Shown here in pieces: positions 17,102-25,794 of a stretch of DNA of 45,208 nt. The number at the start of each line of letters is the position of its first letter. The first letter of the stretch is position 1. The position numbers were made by a program, and so were the translations under genes. The notes beneath the pieces are model-generated. The model was not told where the DNA came from. It saw only the letters and a program-made list of their open reading frames with translations, and made no database searches. The stretch lies in NCBI GenBank assembly GCA_943329845.2, contig CALQFM020000030.1, positions 1-45,208 of the forward strand, written 5' to 3'. This stretch comes from Candidatus Kuenenia stuttgartensis (lineage in GTDB: Bacteria > Pseudomonadota > Alphaproteobacteria > SMXS01).

Positions 17102-17300
17102 AACTTTCCCAGGATTGACCGATCACGGCGGCGGGTCGTCGTGCAGACGCCGGCAGAAGAAGGTGTCTGGCAATCGATGGCTGCGCGCCGATCGTTTCGG
17201 CCAAGTATCTGTCCATAAAAACGAAAATCGTTCAGCGAGGGAACAAATAGGTTCTCCGAGGGTTGATCGGCGCGAAGTCGATAACCCGAGGAGTCTTTCA

Positions 17301-18005
17301 ATGAACAACGTTCTGCGCACCACCATCGTCGCCGCCGGTGCACTGGCGGCGTCGGCCACCGCGGCCGTCGCCCAGCCGTCCGGCGACCGGAATCCGTTCG
17401 ACGGGTTCTATGTCGGCGGCATGGTCGGCTACGACAGCCTTCACCTCAACAACCAGTCGGACATTCCCGATTTCGATTCGGAAAACGGCGGCCGGATCAC
17501 CGGCCTTGGCAGCGATGGCATTGCCGCTGGCGCGGTGCTCGGCATCAATGTGCCGTTGGGCGATCTTTTCGTCGTCGGCGTCGAAGGCACCGGCCGCTGG
17601 AGCGACGCCAGCGGCAACACGTCGGTCTCCGACAACACGAGCGATTCGTCCATCGAGCAGGGCGACCGCTGGAGCTGGGGCGTCATGGGCAGGGTGGGCG
17701 TGCTGATCTCGCAGAACACCATGCTTTATGGGTCGGGCGGCTGGGGCCAGACCCGGTTCAACACTCGCTTCATCAACACGCCGTCCGGCGGCTCGCCCAC
17801 CACGGTTTTCGATGACGGCATCACCCGCGACGCCTGGCGCGTCGGCGGCGGTGTAGAGGCCGCGCTGGGCGGCGGCTGGACCGCACGGCTGGACTACACC
17901 TATTCGAACTACGGCAACTACGACGTGGTGATCAACCCGACCAACCGCTTCGCAGTGTCGCCGGTGGCGCACCAGGTGTCGGTCGGCGCGTCCTACTATT
18001 TCTAG
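17301..18005 (+). CDS. Outer-membrane beta-barrel protein (Omp25/porin-like)
   Basis: A 234-residue protein with a Sec signal peptide (VLRTTIVAAGALAASATAAVAQ). The mature part starts FDGFYVGGMVGYDS, typical of eight-stranded OmpA-like barrels of alphaproteobacteria (Omp25/Omp31 group). It has alternating hydrophobic strands, WGVMGRVGVLISQNTMLYGSGGWG in the middle and ends VSVGASYYF with the C-terminal aromatic residue recognised by the BAM machinery. The ATG at 17301 has CGAGGAG 8 bases upstream. It stands alone and is followed by an excellent terminator, so it is probably a monocistronic, well-expressed gene. Confidence 0.9.
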   Translation: MNNVLRTTIVAAGALAASATAAVAQPSGDRNPFDGFYVGGMVGYDSLHLNNQSDIPDFDSENGGRITGLGSDGIAAGAVLGINVPLGDLFVVGVEGTGRWSDASGNTSVSDNTSDSSIEQGDRWSWGVMGRVGVLISQNTMLYGSGGWGQTRFNTRFINTPSGGSPTTVFDDGITRDAWRVGGGVEAALGGGWTARLDYTYSNYGNYDVVINPTNRFAVSPVAHQVSVGASYYF

Positions 18006-18020
18006 ACGCTTGTTCGAGGA

Positions 18021-18052
18021 AAGCCCCGCCGGTTCGCCGGCGGGGCTTTTTT
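18021..18052 (+). terminator. Strong intrinsic terminator with UUCG loop
   Basis: A 12-bp perfect stem AAGCCCCGCCGG/CCGGCGGGGCTT with a TTCG tetraloop is followed by a run of six T (18047-18052). It lies 16 bases after the barrel-protein stop codon. Confidence 0.95.
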
Positions 18053-18123
18053 CATGCGCGAAGCAGGCACCCGCCGGCATTGCCGCCGCCGTTGCGGGGT
18101 TCTACTGTGGCGCCGGGGATTAC

Positions 18124-19821
18124 ATGGGGATGCCGATGAACCGCCACTATGCCAGCCTTTGCGCCATGCTGCTTGGCTTCGCATTTGCACTGACCGCCGG
18201 ACCTGCCGATGCCGCCGAGCCGGCCTGCGCGGCCGACAATGGCGGTCTCTCGCTGCCGCCCGGCTTCTGCGCCACGGTGTTCGCCGACGGCCTCGGCCAT
18301 GTCCGCCACCTGGCCACCGCGCCCGACGGCACGCTTTACGCCAACAGCTGGAGCCTGCTCTATGGCAGGAACCCGCCCAAGGAAGGCGGCTTCCTCTACG
18401 CCCTCCGCGACAAGGACGGCGACGGCAAGGCCGAGGCGGTCAAGCGGTTCGGCACCGGTGTCGCGGCCGGGGCCAAGGGCGGCACCGGCATCGCTGTCCA
18501 CAACGGCGCGGTCTATGCCGAGGAGGGCGACAAGATCGTGCGCTACAAGCTGCCGGCGGATGGAGGCGCGCCTGCCGGCCCACCGGAGGTGGTGCTGTCC
18601 GGTTTGCCGCTCAATGGCGATCACGCCATGCATGGCATGGTCATCGACGCCAAGGGCTCCCTTTACGTGAACTCGGGCTCGGCCACCAATGCCTGCCAGG
18701 TGAAGAACCGTGTCGCCGGCGAGCCGGGCCAGAATCCCTGCGCCGAATTGCAGACCCATGCCGGCACATGGCGCTATGACGCCAGCAAGACGGGTCAGAA
18801 ATTCTCGCCCGCGGAACGCTTCGCCACGGGCATCCGCAATGGCGAGGCGCTCGCGGCCGACGCGACAGGCGTCTACGCCATGCAGCATGGCCGCGACCAG
18901 CTGTTCGAGAACTGGCCGGCGCTCTACAAGCAGGAACAGAGCGCCAACCTGCCGGCCGAAGTGCTGCTGAAGCTCGACCAGGACGCCGATTTCGGCTGGC
19001 CCATGTGCTACTACGACGACGTGCAGAACAGGCTGGTGCTGGCGCCCGAATATGGCGGCGACGGCGGCAAGAAGGTCGGCGTCTGCGCCCAGAAGAGGGC
19101 GCCGGTCGCCGCGTTCCCGGCGCATTGGGGGCCGAACGCCCTGGTCCTCTATCACGGCAAGCAGTTCCCGGCCGCTTATGGCGGTGGCGCGTTCATCGCA
19201 TTCCATGGCTCATGGAACCGGGCGCCCAGCCCACAGGGCGGATACAATGTGGTGTTCCAGCCGCTCGCGAACGGCAAGGCGGCCGGCCGCTATGTGGTCT
19301 TCGCCGACGGTTTCGCCGGCGCCTACAAGAATCCCGGCCAGGCGGCGCACCGTCCGGCGGGCCTCGCCGTCGGACCCGACGGCGCGCTCTACATCGGCGA
19401 CGACACCGAGGGCCGCATCTGGCGCGTCACCTACCGCGGCGACGCCAACGCCAAGGTGCAGGCGGCGCCGCCGCCCAGGGCGGTGGCCGCCGTGGGCGCC
19501 GACATCTCCAAGCTGCCGGTACCGCAGGGCGCTACCCGGGCGCAGCTGGCGGCCGGCGAGACGCTGTTTCGCGACCAGGCGTGCGGGGCTTGCCACGGCT
19601 CGAACGCCAAGGGCACGCAGTTCGCGCCGGACCTGACCACCGGGAAGTTCCTGTGGGGCGATGGCAGTCTGGCGTCGATCACCCAGGTCATCGTCGAGGG
19701 CGTTGCAAAGCCTAAGGAATACCAGGCCGTCATGCCTCCCATGGGCGGCGCGGAACTCACGCCCGAGCAACTCAAGGCGGTGGCGGCCTATGTCTGGGCC
19801 GTGGGGCACGCGGCCAAATAG
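18124..19821 (+). CDS. Sorbosone dehydrogenase-like quinoprotein fused to cytochrome c
   Basis: A 565-residue exported protein. A signal peptide (LCAMLLGFAFALTAGPADAAE) leads into a six-bladed propeller of the glucose/L-sorbosone dehydrogenase family, with LPPGFCATVFADGLGHVRHLA, DGTLYANSWS, TGIAVHNGAVYAEEGDKI and GLAVGPDGALYIGDDTEGRIWRV cut through its blades. The last ~95 residues are a class I cytochrome c: C487-x2-C490-H491 (ACGACHG) and the distal Met in VMPPMGG. Electrons from a periplasmic sugar or alcohol would pass directly to haem. PQQ is the expected cofactor in relatives but is not proven. ATG 18124 has GGGGA upstream; in-frame ATGs at 18130 and 18136 are alternatives. It is insulated by the terminator before it. 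Confidence 0.88.
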   Translation: MGMPMNRHYASLCAMLLGFAFALTAGPADAAEPACAADNGGLSLPPGFCATVFADGLGHVRHLATAPDGTLYANSWSLLYGRNPPKEGGFLYALRDKDGDGKAEAVKRFGTGVAAGAKGGTGIAVHNGAVYAEEGDKIVRYKLPADGGAPAGPPEVVLSGLPLNGDHAMHGMVIDAKGSLYVNSGSATNACQVKNRVAGEPGQNPCAELQTHAGTWRYDASKTGQKFSPAERFATGIRNGEALAADATGVYAMQHGRDQLFENWPALYKQEQSANLPAEVLLKLDQDADFGWPMCYYDDVQNRLVLAPEYGGDGGKKVGVCAQKRAPVAAFPAHWGPNALVLYHGKQFPAAYGGGAFIAFHGSWNRAPSPQGGYNVVFQPLANGKAAGRYVVFADGFAGAYKNPGQAAHRPAGLAVGPDGALYIGDDTEGRIWRVTYRGDANAKVQAAPPPRAVAAVGADISKLPVPQGATRAQLAAGETLFRDQACGACHGSNAKGTQFAPDLTTGKFLWGDGSLASITQVIVEGVAKPKEYQAVMPPMGGAELTPEQLKAVAAYVWAVGHAAK

Positions 19822-19836
19822 CGGCAATGGCGACGT

Positions 19837-21972
19837 CTACCGGACAGCGGTCCTGGCGGACGGCGATGCAGCGTCGAGCAGCTTGCCGCGGCGCACCAGC
19901 TTCACCAGCTCGTCGGCGGGAATCGCCGGGCTCAGCACGTAGCCCTGGATCTCGTCGCAGCCCAGCTCGCGCAGGATGCTCAGCTGCTGCCGCGTCTCCA
20001 CGCCCTCGGCGACGACGCGCCGGCGCAGCGAATGGCCCATGGTGATGATGGTGCGGATGATCTCGTAGTCGTCCGGGTCGGTGGCGATGTTGTTGATGAA
20101 CGACCGGTCGATCTTGATGGTGTGCAGCGGGAAGCGCTTCAGGTAGGACAGCGACGAATAGCCGGTGCCGAAATCGTCCATGGCCAGGCTGACGCCCATG
20201 TCGGCCAGCTCCCGCAGCGTCCGCACCGCGTTCTCGGTGTCCTTCATCAGCATGCTCTCGGTGATCTCGAGTTCCAGACCGCTGGGCTCGATGCCCGCGC
20301 GGTCGAGCAGCTCGGCCACCGTCCTGGCAAGGCCGGGCTGGCGCAGTTGCCGGACCGACAGGTTGACCGCCACCTTGATGTCCAATCCCTCGTCCCGCCA
20401 TAGGCGATGCTGCCGGCAGGCGGTCTCGATCACCCATTCGCTGACCGAGCCGATCAGGCCGCTTTCCTCCATGATCGGGATGAACTTGGCGGACGATACG
20501 ATGCCGAGTTCGGGATGGCGCCAGCGGAGCAGCGCCTCGGTTCCGGTCAGGCGGCCGTTCTCCAGGTCGACCTTGGGCTGGTAATGCAGTACGAATTCGT
20601 CGCGCTCGAGCGCCATGTTCAACCCGTTGATCAGGATCAGGCGCTCTTCGATCTCGGCGTTCATCTCGGCGGTGAAGAACTGGAAGTGCTGCTTGCCCTG
20701 CTCCTTGGCGCGGTACATGGCCGCGTCAGCGTTCTTCAGCAGCGTCGCGGCATCGATCGCGTCGTTCGGGAATGTGGTGATGCCGATGGAGGCCGAGATG
20801 AACGCCTCCTTGCCGTCGAGGGCGAAGGGCGCGCGCAGCGTTTCGGTGATGCGCTCGGCGACCCGCGGTGCGTTGCGGAAGTCGCGCATCTGCGGCATCA
20901 GCACGGTGAACTCGTCGCCGCCCAGTCGCGCTACCGTGTCCGACGAGCGCATGCACCGCTTCAGCCGCACGGCGACCTCCTGCAGCAGAAGGTCGCCCAT
21001 GTCGTGGCCCATGGTGTCGTTGACCATCTTGAAGCCGTCCAGATCGACGAACATCAGGCCGACCATTTCGCCTTCCCGTTCGGCCTGGGCCAGTGACTTG
21101 GCCAGCAGGTCCATGAACAGGGCCCGGTTGGGCAGGCCGGTGAGCTGATCGTAGCTGGCCTGGTAGCGGATGCGCTCCTCGTCCAGCTTGCGCTGGGTGA
21201 CGTCGCTGAATACCACCAGGTAGCGCCCGGCCTGGCCGTTGCCGCCGGGAATCGGGACAACGGAAAGGTGTTCGGCATAGCGTTCGCCGCTCTTTCTGCG
21301 GTTCCACTGCTCGCCGCTCCACCGGCCATTGATCTCGATGCCCCGGCGCAGGGCAGCCATCCCGATACGGGGATACTCCGAGTCCGGCTGGCCCCATTCC
21401 AGGAAGGGCGGCAGGCCGCCGATCACGTCCCATCCGGTGTAGCCGGTGATCGCGGAATAGGCAGGATTGACGGCAGTGATGCAAAATTCGTCGTTCAGCA
21501 CCATGATCGCCTCGGCAGCGGTGTCGAACACGCTGGCCGCCAGGCGCAGCCTTTCGTCGGCCTTCGCCCGTTCGGTGATGTCCTGGACAAAGCCCTCGTA
21601 CCACCTCAGTGTGCCGTCCTCGGCGCGCACGGAACGGGCGTTCTCATTGATCCAGATCTGGCTGCCGTCCTTGCGGTAAACCCGCGCCACGAAGTCGTGC
21701 ACCGCGTTGGTGCCCTCCAGCGCGGCGCGAAACCTGTCGCGATCGCGGGGGGTTACGTAGAGCGCGCCGGCGATGTCCGTCAGTTCGGACATCAGCACTT
21801 CGGCGGATGCGTAGCCATAGATGCGGGCCAGCGCATCATTCGCGGCCAGGTAACGCCCGTCGGGCGACGTGCGGTACATGCCTTCGACGGCGTTGTCGAA
21901 CAGGGAGCGGTAGTCCTGCTGGTCCTCGTCCACCCGGAGCCCCCAATGGCCAATGGTCATCCTTGCCGACAT
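19837..21972 (-). CDS. PAS-PAS-GGDEF-EAL cyclic-di-GMP enzyme
   Basis: A 711-residue soluble protein. Two PAS domains (about 20-135 and 145-262) precede a GGDEF domain with intact GGDEF at 351-355 and an inhibitory I-site RSSD at 342-345, exactly five residues before it. The EAL domain follows, with EAL at 479-481, the metal-binding NLSVRQL, ITESMLM and DDFGTGYSSL, and VAEGVET, so both diguanylate cyclase and phosphodiesterase sites look complete. It could switch between making and breaking c-di-GMP on a signal sensed by PAS; which dominates cannot be told. The start is uncertain between ATG 21972 and ATG 21960, as neither has a good ribosome binding site. Divergent from the methyltransferase gene and convergent with the dehydrogenase gene. 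Confidence 0.92.
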   Translation of the reverse strand: MSARMTIGHWGLRVDEDQQDYRSLFDNAVEGMYRTSPDGRYLAANDALARIYGYASAEVLMSELTDIAGALYVTPRDRDRFRAALEGTNAVHDFVARVYRKDGSQIWINENARSVRAEDGTLRWYEGFVQDITERAKADERLRLAASVFDTAAEAIMVLNDEFCITAVNPAYSAITGYTGWDVIGGLPPFLEWGQPDSEYPRIGMAALRRGIEINGRWSGEQWNRRKSGERYAEHLSVVPIPGGNGQAGRYLVVFSDVTQRKLDEERIRYQASYDQLTGLPNRALFMDLLAKSLAQAEREGEMVGLMFVDLDGFKMVNDTMGHDMGDLLLQEVAVRLKRCMRSSDTVARLGGDEFTVLMPQMRDFRNAPRVAERITETLRAPFALDGKEAFISASIGITTFPNDAIDAATLLKNADAAMYRAKEQGKQHFQFFTAEMNAEIEERLILINGLNMALERDEFVLHYQPKVDLENGRLTGTEALLRWRHPELGIVSSAKFIPIMEESGLIGSVSEWVIETACRQHRLWRDEGLDIKVAVNLSVRQLRQPGLARTVAELLDRAGIEPSGLELEITESMLMKDTENAVRTLRELADMGVSLAMDDFGTGYSSLSYLKRFPLHTIKIDRSFINNIATDPDDYEIIRTIITMGHSLRRRVVAEGVETRQQLSILRELGCDEIQGYVLSPAIPADELVKLVRRGKLLDAASPSARTAVR

Positions 21973-22114
21973 GCAAGTAACACGCCATCAAACCGCGGCG
22001 GCTTGCTCAAGGTTGCCCTCTGTCCTGCTGGATTGTCCCGGCCCGGACCGTCATGATGGGTCTGCAATTGGGGCTGATGCAACGGGGCTGATCCATGTTC
22101 ATGAGGATGGAGCG

Positions 22115-22849
22115 TTGATAGCGCCGCGCCGCGCCTTGAGATCGCTGCGCCATCTCTGGCGGACCCGCGCACCGTGGCCGGTCTATGTGGCACTGGTGGC
22201 GACCCGGATGCGGGCTTCCGGCATCAGGCGGCGATTCGGGCCACGCCGTGCCGCCTTCGAGGCCGTGGCCCGCAAGCATGACTTCTCGACCGACTGGTTC
22301 ATTCCCCGGCTCTGCGACTGGATGGCGGTGTTCGAACGGCACCCGCTGCCCGGTTCGGCCGAAATCCTCGAGATTGGCAGCTGGGAGGGCATGTCGGCCC
22401 TGTTCATGCTGACGACCTGGCCCGATGCCCGGCTGACCTGCGTCGATACCTGGCAGGGCGGGGTCGTTCGAAATGGCGGGGAGGGGGCGAGCGAAGCGCG
22501 CTTCGACGCCAATACCGCCGGCCATCACGGCAGGGTCACCAAGTTTCGCGGAATGTCGTCGGCGTTTTTCGCCGCCAGCCCTGCCGGCGCGCGCTTCGAC
22601 TTCGTCTATGTGGACGGATCGCACCAGTATGCCGACGTCCTGGGCGACTCATTCGCGGGTTTCGACGCGCTCAAGCCCGGTGGCATCATGATCTTCGACG
22701 ACTATCTGATGTCACCTTATGACGGGAAATCCGACTGTCCGGCGCCCGCCATCAACCGGCTGCTGTACGAAAGGCGCGGCCGGTACGAATTGGTCGCCGT
22801 CTATTGGCAACTGGTCATTCGCAAGCTGCCGGCGGCCGGTTCGCCCTAG
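22115..22849 (+). CDS. Class I SAM-dependent methyltransferase (Methyltransf_24-like)
   Basis: A 244-residue protein with a Rossmann methyltransferase core. ILEIGSWEGMSALFML is motif I, ARLTCVDTWQGG motif II with the acidic residue after strand 2, FDFVYVDGSHQYADVLGD the D-G-S-H motif typical of Methyltransf_24 / cephalosporin hydroxylase-like proteins, and LKPGGIMIFDDY the strand 5-6 region. The substrate is unknown; relatives act on sugars or small molecules. TTG at 22115 is chosen because GAGG and GGAG lie just upstream and the residues before it (from 21953) do not look coding and overlap the divergent gene. It converges with the Mrr-like gene. Confidence 0.8.
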   Translation: MIAPRRALRSLRHLWRTRAPWPVYVALVATRMRASGIRRRFGPRRAAFEAVARKHDFSTDWFIPRLCDWMAVFERHPLPGSAEILEIGSWEGMSALFMLTTWPDARLTCVDTWQGGVVRNGGEGASEARFDANTAGHHGRVTKFRGMSSAFFAASPAGARFDFVYVDGSHQYADVLGDSFAGFDALKPGGIMIFDDYLMSPYDGKSDCPAPAINRLLYERRGRYELVAVYWQLVIRKLPAAGSP

Positions 22850-22922
22850 ATCATCCCTGGCTGATCGTTTCCAAGTGCTGGAGCAGCTTGTCCGCGTGCA
22901 AGCGATTGGAGCCTGCTGCGCG

Positions 22923-23882
22923 TCAGGTGTCGGCGCGGAACTTGTTCTTGCACTTGGGACAATTCGCCCACAGCCGCTTGCCGCGCGGCAGCCGCATCTT
23001 GGTCTGGCACTTGGGGCATTTGACGATGGATTTGAGCTCGGTGACCTGCGGGTGCTGAGGGCGGCCGTGCCGGACCAGCCCCACGGGCGCGGGCACGCCC
23101 GAACGGTCGGTCCGCTCGCGCATGGTCGGGCGGGTCGGATGGGGCCGGGTATTGCGTTCGGGAAGCACCGCGGCGGGCGTAAGGCCTTCAAGCGGGGCGG
23201 GTGCAACGGGTTCGACGCCGGGCGAGGTGAAGAACAGTGCATAGACGGCCGCCGCCAGCGACAGCAGCAGAAAAAAGATGAAGTAGTCCGTGCCGAGCAG
23301 CAGGAACGGCGGCGCGATCGACGCAACGCCCATCCGCTTCACCCAGGGATGGCGCCGTTGCGCGGCTTGCCAGGCCTTGGTGTCCCGCTCGTGCTTGCCC
23401 ACCGCCTCGTAATACGCCATCAGCGCCAGCCGGTTCTCGGTTTCCAGACGCGACCGATTCTCCTGTTCCTGCGCCAGTTCGCGCTCCATTCGAAGCCTGA
23501 CGCCGTAATCGGACCGGTCGAAGGGTCCGGCGACGACAAGTTCATCCACATGAACGAAGCTGACGCCCATCTCGGCGGCCAGTGCCTGTGCGCGCGGCGA
23601 GGCGGCGGCGCCGCTGTGAACGATGAGTGCGAGGTCGGCCGAATGATAGGCTTTCACCGCTGCCGCGTGCTGTAGGTCGCCCATGTCCATGCGCGCGCTC
23701 GCCGTGCACTGGACCACGGCCTTCTCGCCGCGCTGGGTACAGATGATGTCGGCGCCGTAGTGGTCGCCCGCCCGGAGAATCTCGCAGTTCCAGCCGAGGG
23801 CGAGCATCTTCTCGCTCACCAGGCTTTCAAATACCTGATCAGATCCATAGGCAATCGCCTCTGGACGGGTCCAAGCCGTCAT
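22923..23882 (-). CDS. Mrr-like nuclease-fold domain with membrane hairpin and zinc ribbon
   Basis: A 319-residue protein with three parts. Residues 10-120 resemble the Mrr/restriction-endonuclease-like fold: GSDQVFESLVSEKMLALGW, then HYGADII with D45 and VVQCTAS, and ALIVHSGAAASPRAQALA. In active Mrr domains the last strand reads Q/E-x-K; here it is Q58-C-T60, so the catalytic Lys is missing. Residues 128-175 form a charged coiled coil, 185-217 one or two membrane segments (ASIAPPFLLLGTDYFIFFLL), and 289-311 a C-x2-C...C-x2-C zinc ribbon (CPKC twice). The start is ATG 23882; a TTG at 23957 would extend it. Such a membrane-tethered, probably inactive nuclease fold suggests DNA or protein sensing; the function is unknown. 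Confidence 0.75.
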   Translation of the reverse strand: MTAWTRPEAIAYGSDQVFESLVSEKMLALGWNCEILRAGDHYGADIICTQRGEKAVVQCTASARMDMGDLQHAAAVKAYHSADLALIVHSGAAASPRAQALAAEMGVSFVHVDELVVAGPFDRSDYGVRLRMERELAQEQENRSRLETENRLALMAYYEAVGKHERDTKAWQAAQRRHPWVKRMGVASIAPPFLLLGTDYFIFFLLLSLAAAVYALFFTSPGVEPVAPAPLEGLTPAAVLPERNTRPHPTRPTMRERTDRSGVPAPVGLVRHGRPQHPQVTELKSIVKCPKCQTKMRLPRGKRLWANCPKCKNKFRADT

Positions 23883-24227
23883 CTTCCAAGTGCCCCCAAG
23901 GCCGTTGCCACCGAACCATGCACGGATCGGCGCTCCACCCAAAATGGGTGATTTCAAATTTTATGCTAATTCGAATCGCCCGTCGGTGCCAACGGTTTGC
24001 ACATGCGAACAATAGATTCAGGCGAGATAACGCGAATTTGACAGCATGGAGCTATCCGAGTGACGTTTTCGGGCGGTCAATCCAGGCAATCGCGGCGCCG
24101 CAGCCATGAACCGATTCGCTTCGCTGATCAACGGGGCGCCATTCGCGCTGAACCGAGGCCGTTGCCGGTTGACTCCCGCAGGCGGCGCGGCGACCATGAA
24201 CAAATCAGGAACATATGAGTCGCGACC
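23883..24227. other. 345-base non-coding stretch
   Basis: Intergenic region between the divergent Mrr-like gene and the small 66-residue gene. It is less GC-rich than its flanks around 23950-24060. A perfect TTGACA lies at 24038-24043 on the plus strand, but no good -10 element follows at 16-18 bases. No hairpin or coding frame is convincing. It most likely carries promoters for both flanking genes. Confidence 0.4.
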
Positions 24228-24428
24228 ATGTACGGAAAACAGACCATCGGCGAAGACGACATCCAACAGCTTCTGGCCGGCTTGCGCCGCGGCAGGAATG
24301 AGCTTGCCCGCATCCGCCGGCAGACTCCGGTCGACAGCCTGTTCGGCGCACAGGCGGACTACGTGATGAAGGCAATCGACGGCATGGCCGAGACGATCAC
24401 CGGCGACCGGGAATATTTCCGGGAGTAG
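24228..24428 (+). CDS. Small protein of unknown function, 66 aa
   Basis: A short, charged, mostly helical protein, starting MYGKQTIGEDDIQQLLAGLRR and ending TGDREYFRE. No signal peptide, membrane segment or cysteine is present. The composition and codon use match the neighbouring chromosomal genes and differ from the non-coding DNA just upstream, which supports it as a real gene. The ribosome binding site is weak (AGGAA about 20 bases upstream). It lies 128 bases before the Rieske gene on the same strand. Confidence 0.5.
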   Translation: MYGKQTIGEDDIQQLLAGLRRGRNELARIRRQTPVDSLFGAQADYVMKAIDGMAETITGDREYFRE

Positions 24429-24556
24429 GACAGCGCGTTCAATCAGGCTCGGCGCTTCTGGGGCGATTTTCCAGCGGCTTCGGCGATCTGTGCCGCATTT
24501 TCCGCGACGCATTGTAACGCGTGTTCTAGATTCTGCGCGACACGGGGGAGACGCCG

Positions 24557-25780
24557 ATGAACGGCTACGCACGGGAAGAGCTTGTCGCGGTCGCACGGGA
24601 CTTGCTCGGGCACGCCCGCAACGAAACCACACCGCTGGCGCCCGGCATCATGGAACTGGACGCCGCCGCCTACACGTGCCGGGACCGTTTCGAGCGCGAG
24701 AGGCAACTGATCTTTCGCCGTCTGCCGCTGATGCTGGCGGCAAGCTGCGAACTGCGCGCGCCGGGCGACTACAAGGCCATGGAAGTCGCGGGCGTGCCGG
24801 TGCTGCTGGTGCGCGGCAAGGACGGCGCGGCGCGCGCTTTCCTCAATACCTGCACCCACCGCGGATCGTTCGTCGCCGACGGGAGCGGCAATGCCTCGCG
24901 GTTCGTGTGCCCCTATCACGGCTGGACATTCGACTCGCAGGGCGCGCTGGTGGGCGTCGCCTCGCGCGCCGACTTCGGTGACGTCGATGTCGGTGCCAAG
25001 GGCCTGCGGCCGTTTCCGGTGTTGGAGAAGGCCGGACTGATCTGGGTGGTGCTCGATCCGGCGTCGACGCTCGACATTGGCGCCTTCCTGTCGGGCTACG
25101 ATGAACTTCTGGAGGAGTTCGGCCTCGCCACCTGGCACGTGCTGGAGTCGCGGACGCTGAAGGGCGCCAACTGGAAGCTGGCGTTCGACGCGCATCTGGA
25201 TTTCTACCACCTGCCGGTGCTGCACAAGGAGACCTTCGGCCCCAGGATCAGCCCTAAGGCGTTCTACTATCACTGGGGACCGCACCAGCGGCTCACCCGG
25301 CCGGAACGGCCCGAGAACCGGGCGCTTCCGGACTACGCGAACCTGTTCGGCATGGCCGGTGCGTCCGAAAGCGACTGGACCACCGAAGCGCTGATGCTGG
25401 GCGAATGGATCCTGTTCCCGCACGTCTCCATCAACAGCTTCTACGACGGCGGCCGTGGCATCCTGATCTCGCAGATTTTTCCGGGCGAGGCGGTGGACGA
25501 GTCCTGGACCGTGCAGACCTACCTGATGCAGGACGAGCCGGACGACGCGCAGCGCGCCGCCGCGCGTCGGCAGGCGGCGTTCCTCGCCCATGTGGTCGCC
25601 GACGAGGACCTGCCCATGTCGATCCGCCAGCAGCGCGCGCTCGAATCCGGGTTGATGCCCACGGTCTGCTTCGGCCGCAACGAGGGCGGCGGCCAGCAGT
25701 TCCACCGCTGGATCGAGCGGATCATGGCCACCGACGACGCCGGGCTGAACATCCTGTTCCGCGACGGCCTCGACACATGA
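24557..25780 (+). CDS. Rieske non-haem iron oxygenase, large subunit
   Basis: A 407-residue ring-hydroxylating oxygenase alpha subunit. The Rieske [2Fe-2S] ligands are C99-x-H101 (NTCTHRG) and C118-x2-H121 (VCPYHGW). The mononuclear iron site is D-A-H-L-D-F-Y-H218-L-P-V-L-H223; the third ligand, an Asp, should lie near residue 360. The relatives oxidise aromatic acids, steroids or choline/carnitine; no beta subunit or reductase gene is adjacent, so it may be an alpha-only system. GGGGAGAC sits four bases before the ATG. Its stop codon TGA overlaps an ATG of the next gene, so the EthD-like protein is likely co-expressed. Confidence 0.93.
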   Translation: MNGYAREELVAVARDLLGHARNETTPLAPGIMELDAAAYTCRDRFERERQLIFRRLPLMLAASCELRAPGDYKAMEVAGVPVLLVRGKDGAARAFLNTCTHRGSFVADGSGNASRFVCPYHGWTFDSQGALVGVASRADFGDVDVGAKGLRPFPVLEKAGLIWVVLDPASTLDIGAFLSGYDELLEEFGLATWHVLESRTLKGANWKLAFDAHLDFYHLPVLHKETFGPRISPKAFYYHWGPHQRLTRPERPENRALPDYANLFGMAGASESDWTTEALMLGEWILFPHVSINSFYDGGRGILISQIFPGEAVDESWTVQTYLMQDEPDDAQRAAARRQAAFLAHVVADEDLPMSIRQQRALESGLMPTVCFGRNEGGGQQFHRWIERIMATDDAGLNILFRDGLDT

Positions 25781-25794
25781 CAGGGAATAAGCGA

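Noticed and set aside
21953-22114. A longer N-terminus for the methyltransferase from 21953
   Set aside because: The residues lack any fold pattern, overlap the start of the divergent c-di-GMP gene and have no ribosome binding site.
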